From Acidovorax sp. FJL06 (lineage in GTDB: Bacteria; Pseudomonadota; Gammaproteobacteria; Burkholderiales; Burkholderiaceae_C): a stretch of 64,000 nt of DNA. Numbering within the stretch: the stretch's first letter is position 1; each line of letters starts with the position of its first letter. A program made the translations under genes and the position numbers. Of this stretch, positions 7,962 to 17,364 are shown piece by piece. The stretch spans positions 102,072 through 166,071 of the forward strand of contig NZ_QAJR01000030.1 of NCBI RefSeq assembly GCF_003852545.1, read 5' to 3'. Below the pieces are notes generated by a model. The model was not told the DNA's origin and did no database searches. It saw only the letters and a list, made by a program, of their open reading frames with translations.

Positions 7962-8172
7962 CCATCTGGCGGGCCAGGTACTGGCGGGCGCGGGCGTCGG
8001 CCAGGTTCAGGCGGTTTTCATTGACCAGCATGGTCTGGTGCTTGAGCCAGCCGGCCCAGGCTTCCTTGCTCACGCTCTCCCAGATGCGCTTGCCCAGCTC
8101 GCCGGGGTAGGGGGGGAAGTCGAGGCCTTCGGCTTCCTTGCCGAGCTTGATGCATTGAACGGTGCGTGCCAT
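7900..8172 (-). CDS. yggX: Probable Fe(2+)-trafficking protein (YggX family)
   Basis: This is a 90-residue small cytoplasmic protein of the YggX family, implicated in iron trafficking and oxidative protection of Fe-S proteins. The family signature is clear: [21 protein letters not shown] at the N-terminus with a conserved cysteine at residue 7, then [10 protein letters not shown] and [16 protein letters not shown] used the ATG at 8172, preceded on the minus strand by an AGGAAA sequence; upstream in-frame extensions do not resemble the family. The last residues after MENHFFGG are encoded within a tandemly duplicated segment, so the C-terminal tail may be a recent alteration. Confidence 0.92.
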   Translation of the reverse strand: MARTVQCIKLGKEAEGLDFPPYPGELGKRIWESVSKEAWAGWLKHQTMLVNENRLNLADARARQYLARQMENHFFGGGADAAAGYVPPSA

Positions 8173-8339
8173 GGGGTTTCCTTTTTTGAATGGGAATGGG
8201 CAACCATAGGGAGGTGGCTGCTCAGATGTTTTGGGTATAAAGAACTGAAATCTCAGTAGTTCCAGTTTTGAAGAGGGGCTTTCAGAATGCGTTCCATCGG
8301 TGTTTTGCACCGCAACACATTCTTAAAAAGAGGCCCTCC

Positions 8340-9362
8340 ATGAACTTTCGCCGCGACTTTATCAAGTTTCCTTTTGCCGCCGCCCTGGTGGGCAGTTTGG
8401 CCCTGACGGCATTGCCGTCGTTTGCACAGTCTGTGACGCTGCTCAATGTGTCGTACGACCCCACCCGCGAGCTGTATGTGGATTTCAACCAGGCGTTTGC
8501 CAAGCACTGGAAGGCCAAGACCGGCCAGGACGTGACCATCAAGCAAAGCCATGGCGGCTCGGGCAAGCAGGCGCGCTCCATCATCGACGGCCTGGATGCC
8601 GACGTGGCCACCCTGGCGCTGGCGGGCGACACCGACGCGCTGCACACCAATGGCGGCTGGATTCCGAAAGACTGGCAAAAGCGCTTGCCGCACAACAGCT
8701 CGCCCTACACCAGCACCATCGTGCTGGTGGTGCGCCAGGGCAACCCCAAGGGCATCAAGGACTGGGACGACCTGGTGCGTGCCGATGTGAAGGTGATCAC
8801 GCCCAACCCCAAGACCTCGGGCGGTGCGCGCTGGAACTACCTGGCCGCGTGGGAGTTTGCCAAGCGCAAGTACGGCGGTGACGCCAAGGCCAAGGACTTC
8901 GTGGCCAAGCTGTATGGCAACGTGCCTGTGCTGGACACCGGCGCGCGCGGCTCCACCATCACCTTTGCGCAGCGCAACCAGGGTGACGTGCTGATTGCCT
9001 GGGAGAACGAGGCCTACCTGCTCGAAAAAGAGTTCGGCACCAAGTTCGACGTGATTGCCCCTTCGATCTCCATCCTGGCCGAACCCGCCGTGTCGGTGGT
9101 GGACAAGAACGTGGACAAGAAGGGCACCCGTGCCGTGGCCGAGGCCTACTTGCAGTACCTCTACACCGAAGAAGGCCAGGACATTGCGGGAAAGCACTTC
9201 TATCGCCCCGCCGTGTCTGACAAAGCCAAGGCCAAGTACGCCAAGCAGTTCCCCAAGCTGAACCTGTTCACCATCAACGATGCGTTCGGTGGCTGGGACA
9301 AGGCGGCCAAGGAGCACTTTGCGGACAACGCGAGCTTCGACCAGATCTACACGAAGAAATAG
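8340..9362 (+). CDS. Periplasmic sulfate/thiosulfate-binding protein (Sbp/CysP family)
   Basis: This is a 340-residue solute-binding protein of the sulfate ABC importer family. A signal peptide of about 29 residues ends PSFAQ-S. The mature protein starts [16 protein letters not shown], characteristic of Sbp, and keeps the [12 protein letters not shown] and [13 protein letters not shown] ligand-pocket segments. The start at 8340 follows the AGAGGCCC spacing region and gives a proper signal peptide; an upstream in-frame ATG at 8268 would bury it. No cysTWA membrane or ATPase genes are adjacent, so its permease must be encoded elsewhere. It heads the sulfur-acquisition block that continues with ssu genes. 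Confidence 0.92.
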   Translation: MNFRRDFIKFPFAAALVGSLALTALPSFAQSVTLLNVSYDPTRELYVDFNQAFAKHWKAKTGQDVTIKQSHGGSGKQARSIIDGLDADVATLALAGDTDALHTNGGWIPKDWQKRLPHNSSPYTSTIVLVVRQGNPKGIKDWDDLVRADVKVITPNPKTSGGARWNYLAAWEFAKRKYGGDAKAKDFVAKLYGNVPVLDTGARGSTITFAQRNQGDVLIAWENEAYLLEKEFGTKFDVIAPSISILAEPAVSVVDKNVDKKGTRAVAEAYLQYLYTEEGQDIAGKHFYRPAVSDKAKAKYAKQFPKLNLFTINDAFGGWDKAAKEHFADNASFDQIYTKK

Positions 9363-9374
9363 GTTCACCCCGAA

Positions 9375-9389
9375 GCGGCCTTTGGCCGC
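9375..9389 (+). terminator. Hairpin after the sulfate-binding protein gene
   Basis: GCGGCC-TTT-GGCCGC begins 12 bp after the stop codon and is followed by further short palindromes (CCCCTCAAGGGG, CCCGGCAAAGCCGGG-like) to about 9432. There is no T-run. It could be a weak terminator or a dispersed intergenic repeat. Confidence 0.35.
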
Positions 9390-9475
9390 CTCCCCTCAAG
9401 GGGCGCCACCCCTGGCCCGGCAAAGCCGGATCCACGGTGGCGCTGGTCTTGCCACGCCCTCTGGAATCGCATCAC

Positions 9476-10066
9476 ATGTCAGCCCTTCTCATCGCCGGTA
9501 GCCCCTCCGAGCGTTCCCGCTCCGCCGCCCTGCTGGACGCTGTGGCCCAGCGCCTGTCGGTGCGGGGCGCGCTGGTCGACCGCATCCACATCCGCGACCT
9601 GTCGCCCCAGGCGCTGCTGCTGGCCGATTTTGGCCACCCGACGGTGGCGGGGGCCGTGGACCAGGTGGCCCAGGCCCGCGTGCTGGTGGTGGCCACCCCG
9701 GTCTACAAGGCCGCCTACAGCGGCGTGCTCAAGGTGTTCCTGGACCTGCTGCCGCAGACGGCCCTCAAGGGCAAGGTGGTGTTGCCCCTGGCCACGGGCG
9801 GCAGCCCGCACCACATGCTGGCGCTGGACTACGCGCTGCGCCCCGTGCTGCAGTCGCTGGGTGCCAAAAGCATCCTGCCGGGCATCTATGCCACGGATGC
9901 CCAGGTCACCTTGACGCCTGAGGGCGCCTACCACCTGAACGACGACATCGCCACGCGCCTGGACGACGCGGTCAACGTGCTGGTCACCGAAACCCTGCGT
10001 CCATCCCCCGCCCAGGCCACGCGCTTCGCGCCGGTGCACTTCTCGCAGGTGCGATGTAGCGTCTGA
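9476..10066 (+). CDS. ssuE: NADPH-dependent FMN reductase (SsuE)
   Basis: SsuE supplies reduced FMN to the SsuD alkanesulfonate monooxygenase. The 196-residue flavodoxin-fold protein has the N-terminal phosphate-binding loop IAGSPSERSRS at about residues 5-15 and the PVYKAAYSGVLKVFLDLLP segment near 80-98, both typical of SsuE/MsuE. The start at 9476 (MSALLIAG) places the beta-strand at the N-terminus as in the family; an upstream in-frame ATG at 9437 adds an unrelated leader. It lies ahead of ssuA, ssuD, ssuC and ssuB in the same direction. Confidence 0.9.
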   Translation: MSALLIAGSPSERSRSAALLDAVAQRLSVRGALVDRIHIRDLSPQALLLADFGHPTVAGAVDQVAQARVLVVATPVYKAAYSGVLKVFLDLLPQTALKGKVVLPLATGGSPHHMLALDYALRPVLQSLGAKSILPGIYATDAQVTLTPEGAYHLNDDIATRLDDAVNVLVTETLRPSPAQATRFAPVHFSQVRCSV

Positions 10067-10211
10067 CAGCGCGGTGGCCGCCGGCTCGCATGGCGGCCGG
10101 TGGCGGCCCGCTTCCCCTTCTCCTCTTTCCATTGGTTCCCTGGCAATGCCTGCTGTGTGCGGGCAGGGTGGGCTGTTGCCTGCCCGCTGCCTGCAGACAA
10201 AGGTGTTTTTC

Positions 10212-10436
10212 ATGTCCGGTGACGCGATCCCTCTGCCCGCCCAAACCCAGGCGCAGGCCCCCGCGCAAGTGCAAAGGCAAAAGCAAACGCAAGCGCCGCT
10301 CGAAGAGCGCCCCCTGGGCCTGCGCGACGCGCTGCGCTGGCTGGGCATCAGCCTGCTGGTGGTCACCTCGCTCGTGGTGATTGGCGCCTTCCTGCTCATG
10401 CCGGTGGTGCCTGCCGTTGCCACTGCCGGGCGGTGA
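10212..10436 (+). CDS. Small predicted inner-membrane protein, unknown
   Basis: This 74-residue product has a Gln/Ala/Pro-rich N-terminal half, a short charged stretch (LEERPLGLRDALRWL), and one C-terminal hydrophobic segment of about 25 residues that would span the membrane. I recognise no family. It is collinear with ssuE and ssuA, but the gaps on both sides (145 and 69 bp) do not force an operon. The start at 10212 is the last in-frame ATG that retains the whole charged segment. Confidence 0.5.
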   Translation: MSGDAIPLPAQTQAQAPAQVQRQKQTQAPLEERPLGLRDALRWLGISLLVVTSLVVIGAFLLMPVVPAVATAGR

Positions 10437-10505
10437 GCCACAGGCCGCCGCCCATCTTCCAACCCGATTCCTGTCTGACCAGACATTTCAGAAAGACAAC
10501 ACACC

Positions 10506-11474
10506 ATGCCATTGCACTCCACTCTCAATCGCCGCCAGGCGCTGCTCTCCAGCCTGGCCGCCGCAGCGCTCAGCACGGCCGGGGCCTCGGCCCTTGCGCA
10601 AGCACAGACCACCAGCCGCGTGCTGCGCGTCGGCCACCAAAAGGGCTGGCTCTCCATCCTCAAGGGCCGTGGCACGCTCGAAAAGCGGCTGGCCCCGCTG
10701 GGCGTGAAGGTCACCTGGACCGAGTTCAACGCGGGCCCCGTGCAGCTCGAAGCGCTCAACGTGGGCTCCATCGACTTCGGCGATGTGGGCGAAGCCCCGC
10801 CCATCTTTGCCCAGGCCGCTGGCGCGCCGCTGGTGTATGCGGGCGCCACCGTGCCGCGCCCTGCGCTGGAGGCCGTGATCGTGCCCAAGGATTCGCCCAT
10901 CCGCAGCGTGGCCGACCTTAGGGCTAAGCGCGTGGCCTACAACAAGGGCTCCAACGTGCAGTATTTTTTGGTCAAACTGCTGGAGAAACACGGCCTGAAG
11001 TACGGCGACGTGCAATCCGTCTTCCTGGCCCCGGCCGATGCACGGGCGGCCTTTGAAAAGGGGGCGGTCGATGCCTGGATCATCTGGGACCCCTTCCTCG
11101 CCGCCGCGCAAAAAACGCTGGACGCCCGCCTGCTGGCCGACGCCACGGGCGTGGTCAACAACCGCGCTTACTACTTCACCTCGCGCGACTTCGCCACCAA
11201 GAACGCCGACGTGCTGCGCATTGCGATCGAAGAGGTCAACGCCATCGACACCTGGGTGTCCAAGAACAAGGACGCCGCCGCTGCCGAGCTGTCGGCCGTG
11301 CTGGGCCTCGATAAATCCATCACCGACCTGTACCTGAGCCGCGCCCGCTTCGGCACGGCGCCGGTCACGCGCGAGATCCTGGCCGAGCAGCAGGCGATTG
11401 CCAACACCTTCTTCGACCTCAAGCTCATCCCCAGAAAGCTCAACCTGCTGCATGCCGCGCCGGTGGACCTTTGA
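10506..11474 (+). CDS. ssuA: Aliphatic sulfonate ABC transporter substrate-binding protein (SsuA), copy 1
   Basis: This is a 322-residue periplasmic receptor with a signal peptide of about 32 residues ending ALAQA-Q. The mature region begins with the SsuA hallmark VLRVGHQKGWLSILKGRGTLEKRL, followed by FNAGPVQLEALNVGSIDFG and GDVGEAPPIFAQAA. The family binds alkanesulfonates for import through SsuBC. A second ssuA-like gene follows 36 bp downstream, so the locus probably recognises more than one class of sulfonate. Substrates cannot be assigned from sequence. Confidence 0.92.
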   Translation: MPLHSTLNRRQALLSSLAAAALSTAGASALAQAQTTSRVLRVGHQKGWLSILKGRGTLEKRLAPLGVKVTWTEFNAGPVQLEALNVGSIDFGDVGEAPPIFAQAAGAPLVYAGATVPRPALEAVIVPKDSPIRSVADLRAKRVAYNKGSNVQYFLVKLLEKHGLKYGDVQSVFLAPADARAAFEKGAVDAWIIWDPFLAAAQKTLDARLLADATGVVNNRAYYFTSRDFATKNADVLRIAIEEVNAIDTWVSKNKDAAAAELSAVLGLDKSITDLYLSRARFGTAPVTREILAEQQAIANTFFDLKLIPRKLNLLHAAPVDL

Positions 11475-11510
11475 GGGACTGATGGCACTGCACCGCAAGG
11501 AGTCACCCCC

Positions 11511-12530
11511 ATGACCCACACCCCCTTGAGCCCCCAGCGCCGCCGCGCACTGCAACTGCTGGGCGTCACCGCGTTCAGCTGGGCGCTGGCCAGCCGCTAC
11601 GCCCACGCGCAAAGCCCGGCCGTGCCAGGCCCCGAGCAGTTGCGCATTGGCTACCAGAAGTCGGCCGTCAACCTCGTCATCCTCAAGCAGCAGGGCGTGC
11701 TGGAAAAGCGCTTCCCCGGCACCCGCGTGAGCTGGCTGGAGTTCCCCGCCGGGCCACAGCTGCTCGAAGCGCTGTCGGTTGGCAGCCTCGAATTCGGCCT
11801 GACCGGCGATTCGCCGCCCGTGTTTGCCCAGGCCGCCGGCAAAGACCTGCTCTACGTCGGCGCCGAGCCGCCCAAGCCCGACAGCTCGGCCCTGCTGGTG
11901 CTCAAGGATTCGCCCCTGCGCACCCTGGCCGACCTCCAGGGCCGCCGCATCGCCGTGCAAAAGGGCAGCAGCGCCCACTACCTGCTGGTGCGCGCGGTGG
12001 AGCGGGCCGGGTTGCAGTGGGCCGACATCCAGCCCGTGTACCTGACTCCGGCCGATGCGCGCGCCGCGTTCGAGCGCAAAAGCGTGGACGCCTGGGCCAT
12101 CTGGGACCCGTTCTATGCGGCCACCGAGTTGGCCATCCAGCCCCGTGTTCTCGCAACAGGCCGCGACCTGGCCAGCAGCAACAACTCGTTCTACCTGGCG
12201 GCCCGCCCCTTCGTGCAAAGCCACCCGCAGGTGCTGCGCGTGCTGTTTGACGAACTCAGCCGCGCCGACCGCCTGGCGCAGGAGGCGCGCAAGGACGCGA
12301 TCAAGCTGGTGGCCGACTTCAGCGGCCTGGACGCGGGCGTGGTGAGCCTGTTCATCCAGCGCCGCCCTTCGTCGCCCGTGGGGCTGTTGAGCAACGCCAC
12401 GGTGGCCGACCAGCAGCGCGTGGCCGATGCGTTCTTCAAGCTCGGGCTCATTCCCAAGCCCGTGAACGTGTCCGACATCGTGTGGCGGCCCGCGGCGGCG
12501 CAGCTGGCGGCTGCATCGGCCCGGTCCTGA
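11511..12530 (+). CDS. Aliphatic sulfonate ABC transporter substrate-binding protein (SsuA), copy 2
   Basis: This 339-residue paralog of the preceding gene has a twin-arginine-like start ([17 protein letters not shown]) and cleavage near YAHAQ-S. It shares with copy 1 the [19 protein letters not shown] region, the [16 protein letters not shown] segment and [19 protein letters not shown]. It keeps the [21 protein letters not shown] motif found in all SsuA-like receptors. The two copies are clearly diverged, which argues for an old duplication with specialised binding rather than a recent tandem copy. Confidence 0.9.
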   Translation: MTHTPLSPQRRRALQLLGVTAFSWALASRYAHAQSPAVPGPEQLRIGYQKSAVNLVILKQQGVLEKRFPGTRVSWLEFPAGPQLLEALSVGSLEFGLTGDSPPVFAQAAGKDLLYVGAEPPKPDSSALLVLKDSPLRTLADLQGRRIAVQKGSSAHYLLVRAVERAGLQWADIQPVYLTPADARAAFERKSVDAWAIWDPFYAATELAIQPRVLATGRDLASSNNSFYLAARPFVQSHPQVLRVLFDELSRADRLAQEARKDAIKLVADFSGLDAGVVSLFIQRRPSSPVGLLSNATVADQQRVADAFFKLGLIPKPVNVSDIVWRPAAAQLAAASARS

Positions 12531-12563
12531 GATTTTTTGGAGGCGGGATCACCCCATTGCAAA

Positions 12564-12623
12564 CCGTTCACGCTGAGCCTGTCGAAGCGCCGCGCGAGGC
12601 TTCGACAGGCTCAGCCCGAACGG
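12564..12623. repeat. REP-like palindrome (CTGAGCCTGTCGAAGC type)
   Basis: A perfect 16-bp inverted repeat, CTGAGCCTGTCGAAGC at 12573-12588 and its complement at 12599-12614, is framed by CCGTTCACG and CCCGAACGG. Degenerate copies occur at 54602-54661 and 63793-63899, and a half copy ends the window. It sits between the second ssuA and ssuD. Confidence 0.8.
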
Positions 12624-12676
12624 GTGGTTTTCCACTTGACCACGACTCCACCACTCACTTTCCAAGGCATTCATTC

Positions 12677-13855
12677 ATGAAAATTTTCTGGTTCATCCCC
12701 ACCCACGGCGACAGCCGCTACCTGGGCACCGCCAAAGGCGCACGCCAGCTCAATCACGACTACTTGAAGCAGGTCGCCGTGGCGGCCGACAGCCTGGGCT
12801 ACGAAGGCGTTCTCATCCCCACCGGCCGCTCGTGCGAAGACCCGTGGGTGGTGGCGTCCAGCCTGCTGCCCGTCACGCGCAACCTCAAGTTCCTGGTGGC
12901 AGTGCGCCCCGGCCTGCACCAGCCCGCGCTGGCCGCCCGCATGGCGGCCACGTTCGACCGCCTCTCGGGCGGGCGCTTGCTCATCAACCTGGTGACGGGG
13001 GGTGACCAGGCCGAGCTGGAGGGCGACGGCGTGTTTCTGGACCACGCCACGCGCTATGAACAGTCGGCCGAGTTCATCCGCATCTGGCGCGAGATCCTCA
13101 CGCGCAGCCACCGTGGCGAGGCGCTGGACTACGAAGGCAAGCACCTCAGCGTGAAGGGCGCCAAGCTGCTGTTTCCGCCGCTGCAGCAGCCGCACCCGCC
13201 GGTGTACTTTGGTGGCTCGTCCGAGGCGGCGCACGACCTCGCGGCCGAGCAGGTCGAGACCTACCTCACCTGGGGCGAACCCCCGGCCGAGGTCGCCAAG
13301 AAGGTGGCCGATGTGCGCGCCCGCGCCGCAAAGCACGGCCGCACCGTGAAGTTTGGCATCCGCCTGCATGTGATCGTGCGCGAGACCGATGCGCAAGCCT
13401 GGGCCGCCGCCGAGGAGCTGATCAGCCATGTCCAGGACGACACCGTGGTGCGCGCCCAGGCCGCGTTTGCCCGCATGGATTCCGAAGGCCAGCGCCGCAT
13501 GGCGGCGTTGCACAGCCAGGGCGTCAAGCGCACGCGCAAAGACCTGGAGATCAGCCCCAACCTCTGGGCGGGCGTGGGCCTGGTGCGGGGCGGGGCGGGC
13601 ACGGCGCTGGTGGGCGACCCCGAGACCGTGGCCGCCCGCATCCAGGAATACGCCGCGCTGGGGCTGGACCACTTCGTGCTGTCGGGCTATCCGCACCTGG
13701 ACGAGGCCTACCGCTTTGCCGAACTGGTGTTCCCGCTGCTGCCCCTGCCGCTGCGCAACCAGCTCGCCAGCGGCAACCCCTTGTTCGGCACCCCGCTGGG
13801 CCCGTTTGGCGAAACCGTGGCCAACGACTTCGTGCCACGCGCCTCGCAGAGCTGA
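12677..13855 (+). CDS. ssuD: FMNH2-dependent alkanesulfonate monooxygenase (SsuD)
   Basis: SsuD cleaves the C-S bond of alkanesulfonates, releasing sulfite and an aldehyde. At 392 residues it has the expected length (E. coli SsuD is 381). The bacterial luciferase-like barrel shows [17 protein letters not shown] at the N-terminus, the [19 protein letters not shown] segment near residue 75, NLVTGGD near 106 and [15 protein letters not shown] near 178. Sulfite made here can feed the CysI reductase encoded at the left of the window. It is followed 25 bp later by the VOC gene and then ssuC. Confidence 0.95.
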   Translation: MKIFWFIPTHGDSRYLGTAKGARQLNHDYLKQVAVAADSLGYEGVLIPTGRSCEDPWVVASSLLPVTRNLKFLVAVRPGLHQPALAARMAATFDRLSGGRLLINLVTGGDQAELEGDGVFLDHATRYEQSAEFIRIWREILTRSHRGEALDYEGKHLSVKGAKLLFPPLQQPHPPVYFGGSSEAAHDLAAEQVETYLTWGEPPAEVAKKVADVRARAAKHGRTVKFGIRLHVIVRETDAQAWAAAEELISHVQDDTVVRAQAAFARMDSEGQRRMAALHSQGVKRTRKDLEISPNLWAGVGLVRGGAGTALVGDPETVAARIQEYAALGLDHFVLSGYPHLDEAYRFAELVFPLLPLPLRNQLASGNPLFGTPLGPFGETVANDFVPRASQS

Positions 13856-13880
13856 GCACCGCACCCACAGGAGCCATGCC

Positions 13881-14258
13881 ATGAGCATCCAGTCCATCAA
13901 CCACGTGCAGCTGGCCTTTCCGGCCGGTGCCGAGGCGCCCATCCGGCGCTTCTATGCCAGCCTGCTGGGCCTGCCCGAAGTGCGCTTGCACGCCGGCAAC
14001 GCGCTGCGCTTTGCCGCCGGAACGCAGCGCATCGACCTGGTGCCCACCGAGCACTGGCAGCCCGCGCCGGCGGTGTCGCACCTGGCGTTTGAAGTGCAGG
14101 ACCTTCCGGCCCTGCGCCACCGCCTGCTGCAGGCCGACCTGGCGCTGGTGGAAAACCGTGCGCTGCCCGGCTACCTGCGCTTTTACGTCAAGGACCCGGC
14201 GGGCAACCAGCTGGAATTCCTCGAACCCGACCACGAACCCCAGGAAACCACCCCATGA
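13881..14258 (+). CDS. VOC (glyoxalase/bleomycin resistance) superfamily protein in the ssu operon
   Basis: This is a 125-residue single-domain VOC protein. The paired beta-alpha-beta modules are visible as INHVQLAFPAG...RFYASLLGLPEV and VSHLAFEVQDLPALRHRLL...RFYVKDPAGNQLEFLEP. The metal-ligand positions H (residue 8), H and E (near 118) appear conserved. It overlaps ssuC by four bases (ATGA), so it is translated with the transporter. A role in handling an organosulfur substrate or its aldehyde product is plausible from position only. Confidence 0.82.
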   Translation: MSIQSINHVQLAFPAGAEAPIRRFYASLLGLPEVRLHAGNALRFAAGTQRIDLVPTEHWQPAPAVSHLAFEVQDLPALRHRLLQADLALVENRALPGYLRFYVKDPAGNQLEFLEPDHEPQETTP

Positions 14259-15121
14259 CCCAGACTGTCCGAGAGCTGCAGGTATCGCCCATCGCGGACT
14301 CCGTCGATCTGCCGCTCGAAAGCCCCTTGGTGCCGGCCGCTGTGGCGCGCTTCCTGCGCAGCGTGCTGCAGCGTTTGCTGCCCTGGGCCGTGCCCGTGGG
14401 GCTCATCGTGCTGTGGCAGATCGCCTCGTCGCAGGGCTGGCTGTCCACCCGCGTGCTGCCCGCGCCGCTGCAGGTGATCCAGGCCGCCTGGACGCTCGCC
14501 GCATCGGGCGAGCTGTGGACCCACGTCAAGGTGAGTGCCGGCCGTGCACTGGCAGGGCTGGCCATCGGCGGCGGCCTGGGCCTGGCGCTCGGCCTGCTCA
14601 CGGGCTCGGTGCGCGTGGCCGAAACGCTGCTCGACTCCACCGTGCAGATGGTGCGCAACATCCCCGCGCTGGCGCTCATCCCGCTGGTGATCCTGTGGTT
14701 CGGCATCGACGAATCGGCCAAGCTGTTCCTCATCAGCGTGTCGGTGCTCTTTCCGATCTACCTGAACACCTTCCACGGCATCCGCAACGTGGACCCGGGC
14801 CTGATCGAGATGGGGCGCACCTATGGCCTGGGCCGCTGGCAGCTGTACCGCCAGATCATCCTGCCGGGCGCGCTCTCCAGCATCCTGGTGGGCCTGCGCT
14901 TCTCGCTGGGCCTGATGTGGGTGATCCTGATCGTGGCCGAGACCATCTCCGCGCAGGCGGGCATTGGCTACCTCACGATGAATGCGCGGGAGTTCCTGCA
15001 GACCGACATCGTGCTCGTGGGCATCCTGCTGTACGCCTTGCTGGGCAAGCTGGCCGACCTGTTTGCCAAGGGGCTGGAGCGCTACTGGCTGCGTTGGCAT
15101 CCTGGATATGCATCCCCCTGA
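14255..15121 (+). CDS. ssuC: Sulfonate ABC transporter permease (SsuC)
   Basis: This is a 288-residue inner-membrane permease with about six transmembrane segments after a hydrophilic N-terminal stretch of about 35 residues. The EAA loop that contacts the ATPase is present as MGRTYGLGRWQLYRQIILPGA near residues 186-206. VRNIPALALIPLVILWFGI is the typical SsuC/TauC core segment. The gene is coupled to the VOC gene upstream and followed, after 110 bp containing a hairpin repeat, by ssuB. Confidence 0.93.
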   Translation: MTQTVRELQVSPIADSVDLPLESPLVPAAVARFLRSVLQRLLPWAVPVGLIVLWQIASSQGWLSTRVLPAPLQVIQAAWTLAASGELWTHVKVSAGRALAGLAIGGGLGLALGLLTGSVRVAETLLDSTVQMVRNIPALALIPLVILWFGIDESAKLFLISVSVLFPIYLNTFHGIRNVDPGLIEMGRTYGLGRWQLYRQIILPGALSSILVGLRFSLGLMWVILIVAETISAQAGIGYLTMNAREFLQTDIVLVGILLYALLGKLADLFAKGLERYWLRWHPGYASP

Positions 15122-15189
15122 GCCGCTGCGCGGCTTCCCGCGCCAGGGCCGCGTTCCGTGCGAAGGCCGCGATTCAATGACTCACATTT

Positions 15190-15220
15190 TTATAGCTGCT
15201 AGCGCTTGATAGGTAAGCGC
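15190..15220 (+). repeat. AGCGCTTGAT-type hairpin repeat upstream of ssuB
   Basis: ATAGCTGCTAGCGCTTGAT is followed by a GCGCTT/AAGCGC inverted pair. This is the same dispersed repeat family that forms the metNI terminator at 43302-43341 and the hairpin at 20834-20866. It lies between ssuC and ssuB, 12 bp before the ssuB start. Confidence 0.6.
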
Positions 15221-15231
15221 AGGAGAGCATT

Positions 15232-16047
15232 TTGACTACAAATACACCCCAGCCGCCGCAAGGCGTGCGCCTGGAAGTGCGCGGCGTGGACAAGCGCTAC
15301 GGCGCGCGCAACGTGCTCAAGAAAACCGAGCTGGTGATCGAACCCGGCCAGTTCGTGGCCATCGTGGGCCGCAGCGGCTGCGGCAAGAGCACGCTGCTGC
15401 GCCTGGTGGCGGGCCTCGAATCCGTGTCGGGCGGCGCGATCCGCCTCGACGGCAAGGACGTGGCCGGCCTGAGCGAAGACACCCGCATCATGTTCCAGGA
15501 CTCGCGCCTCCTGCCCTGGAAGCGCGTGGCCGACAACGTGGCCCTGGGCCTGCCGCCCGAGCGGCGCGGCGCGGCCGCCGACGTGCTGGCCCGCGTGGGC
15601 CTGGGCGACCGGCTGAACGAGTGGCCTGCGCGCCTGTCCGGCGGCCAGCGCCAGCGCGTGGCCCTGGCGCGCGCGCTGGTGCACAACCCGCGCTTGTTGC
15701 TGCTCGACGAGCCCCTGGGCGCGCTCGATGCGCTCACCCGCATCGAGATGCACCGCCTCATCGAAGGCCTGTGGCGCGCCAGCGGCTTCACCGCGCTGCT
15801 GGTGACCCACGACGTGCAGGAGGCCGTGGCGCTGGCCGACCGCGTGGTCCTGATCGAGGACGGCCAGATCGCGCTGGACCAGCGCATCGACCTGCCGCGT
15901 CCCCGGTCGCACGGTGACGCCGCCTTTGCTGCCATCGAAAAACGCATCCTGGACCGCGTGCTGCAAAAGCCTGAGGGCGAGCCCGAGCCCGAGCACGAAG
16001 CGCCGTGGCCCGGCGTGCCTGCGCATGGCCTGCGCTGGGCGGTATAG
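15232..16047 (+). CDS. ssuB: Sulfonate ABC transporter ATP-binding protein (SsuB), TTG start
   Basis: This 271-residue ABC ATPase powers SsuC. Walker A is GRSGCGKST at about residues 46-54, the Q-loop [11 protein letters not shown] near 85-95, signature LSGGQRQR near 135, Walker [13 protein letters not shown], and H-loop LLVTHD. No ATG lies at a suitable position: a TTG at 15232 follows AGGAGAG by six bases and gives the right N-terminal length, so a TTG start is likely. The C-terminus extends about 25 acidic residues beyond the usual end. Confidence 0.93.
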   Translation: MTTNTPQPPQGVRLEVRGVDKRYGARNVLKKTELVIEPGQFVAIVGRSGCGKSTLLRLVAGLESVSGGAIRLDGKDVAGLSEDTRIMFQDSRLLPWKRVADNVALGLPPERRGAAADVLARVGLGDRLNEWPARLSGGQRQRVALARALVHNPRLLLLDEPLGALDALTRIEMHRLIEGLWRASGFTALLVTHDVQEAVALADRVVLIEDGQIALDQRIDLPRPRSHGDAAFAAIEKRILDRVLQKPEGEPEPEHEAPWPGVPAHGLRWAV

Positions 16048-16128
16048 CCGTTTCTGCCGCCTGCTGCCTTTCGCTTCTTTCTGCTGTCATTCCTTTCTTC
16101 GCCCTACGGCCCCATCAAGGAGAACCCC

Positions 16129-16344
16129 ATGTCCATCCAAGCCATCAACGTCCGCAACCAGTTCAAGGGCAAAGTCCGCGAGATCGTGCGCGGCGATGTT
16201 GTCTCCGAAGTCGATGTCGAAATGCCCTGGGGCATCGTCACGTCCGTCATCACCACGCGCTCGGTGGATGAGCTGGCGCTGGTCGTGGGCTCCGATGTGG
16301 TCGCGCTGGTCAAGTCGACCGAGGTGTCCATCGCCAAGCTGTGA
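16129..16344 (+). CDS. Molybdopterin-binding (TOBE/Mop) protein, copy 1
   Basis: This is a 71-residue single TOBE domain of the Mop family, which in other bacteria binds molybdate or tungstate as a small oligomer. The diagnostic segments are NQFKGKVREIVRGDV, VTSVITTRSVDEL and VALVKSTEVSIAKL. It closes the ssu block and is followed by a terminator. A nearly identical gene (67 of 71 residues the same) lies at 19513-19728. Its association with sulfonate uptake genes is probably through oxyanion discrimination, but that is inference. Confidence 0.9.
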   Translation: MSIQAINVRNQFKGKVREIVRGDVVSEVDVEMPWGIVTSVITTRSVDELALVVGSDVVALVKSTEVSIAKL

Positions 16345-16457
16345 GTGGATGTGAGGGAAATCTGCCGCTACCGCTTTCTGGTAGTGCGCAAGGCGCTATA
16401 AACAATGTAGCGTTTGCAGGCAGGATCTTCAGCGCTGATCATGGCGCAACTGCTCCT

Positions 16458-16485
16458 CAGGCCCTTTCGCAGGGCCTGGGTTTTT
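16458..16485 (+). terminator. Rho-independent terminator after mop copy 1
   Basis: A perfect 8-bp stem CAGGCCCT-TTCGC-AGGGCCTG is followed by GG and five T residues. It ends the sulfonate block about 115 bp after the mop stop codon. Confidence 0.8.
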
Positions 16486-16510
16486 GTGTCGAGGAGGCCT
16501 GGGGCTCACC

Positions 16511-16542
16511 GGATTGGCGGATTGGCGGATTGGCGGATTGGG
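16511..16542. repeat. Four tandem copies of GGATTGGC
   Basis: Three exact copies and one with a final G substitution form a 32-bp minisatellite between the terminator and the TetR gene. The arrangement is prone to slippage. It lies upstream of the TetR promoter region, and no function is evident. Confidence 0.8.
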
Positions 16543-16613
16543 ACTCGCAGCAGCAGCAGCGGCGTAGACGGCCGGCATTGCGCCATCCAACGATATTTCG
16601 TATGATGCGTGTC

Positions 16614-17258
16614 ATGTCAAATTCGCCGCCCCATTCCAGAGCCGCCGCCAAGGAGGCCACGCACGAGCGCATCGTGTCGGTGGCCTCGCGCGCGATCCGG
16701 CGCCAGGGCTACCACGGCACGGGGGTGGCGGACATCATGAAAGAGGCGGGCCTGACGCACGGCGCCTTCTACGCGCATTTCGAATCCCGCGAGGCCATGC
16801 TGGCGGAGGCTGCTGCCAAGGCGTGCACCGAATCCGCAGCGCTGGCGGCCGGTGCCGCGGCCGGCGAGCCGTCGCCCCACGCGCTGGCCACCATGCTTTC
16901 GGCCTACCTGTCGCGCCAGCATGTCGAGAGCGTTGAGATGGGTTGCCCGCTGGTCGCCCTGGGCTCGGAGACATCGCGCCAGGCGCCCGAGGTGCGCCGC
17001 GTGGCCACCCGGCACATCAAGGAAATGGTCGACCTCATTGCGCGCCAGTCGCCGCAGTGGGGGCAGCCCGGTACGCACGAACAGGCGCTCGTCACCATGG
17101 CCACCATGGTGGGCGCCCTGGTGCTGGCCCGCGCGGTGGACGAGCCGGCGCTGTCGGACAGCCTGCGCGAGGCCGCGCTCAAGCACCTGACGCAGCTGAC
17201 GAACTCGACGCACGCTGCAGACGCTGTGCCTGCCACGCCGCCCGGCGCGCCCGGCTGA
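16614..17258 (+). CDS. TetR/AcrR family transcriptional regulator
   Basis: This is a 214-residue regulator. The N-terminal helix-turn-helix spans about residues 12-58, with GYHGTGVADIMKEAGLTHGAFYAHFESREAML typical of TetR proteins of the LmrA/YxaF-like subgroup. The C-terminal ligand domain contains the GCPLVALGSE segment also seen in that subgroup. Three in-frame ATGs (16602, 16605, 16614) are close together; I chose the one starting MSNSPPH. It lies 106 bp before an MDR oxidoreductase in the same direction. Regulators of this type often repress the adjacent oxidoreductase genes, which is inference here. Confidence 0.88.
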   Translation: MSNSPPHSRAAAKEATHERIVSVASRAIRRQGYHGTGVADIMKEAGLTHGAFYAHFESREAMLAEAAAKACTESAALAAGAAAGEPSPHALATMLSAYLSRQHVESVEMGCPLVALGSETSRQAPEVRRVATRHIKEMVDLIARQSPQWGQPGTHEQALVTMATMVGALVLARAVDEPALSDSLREAALKHLTQLTNSTHAADAVPATPPGAPG

Positions 17259-17364
17259 CTCCCCCAGCGGCGCGCTTTTTTTTGCCTTTATATATGACGA
17301 TCATCATGCGAATGTTCTTGCGAGCTGCCTTGTCCTTCGCTTTGCCCTTCACCCAGGAAGCCCC

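Noticed and set aside
13881-16173. Relationship between the VOC protein and Mop because both begin MSIQ(S/A)IN
   Set aside because: The similarity stops after seven residues, and the folds differ; it is a chance match.
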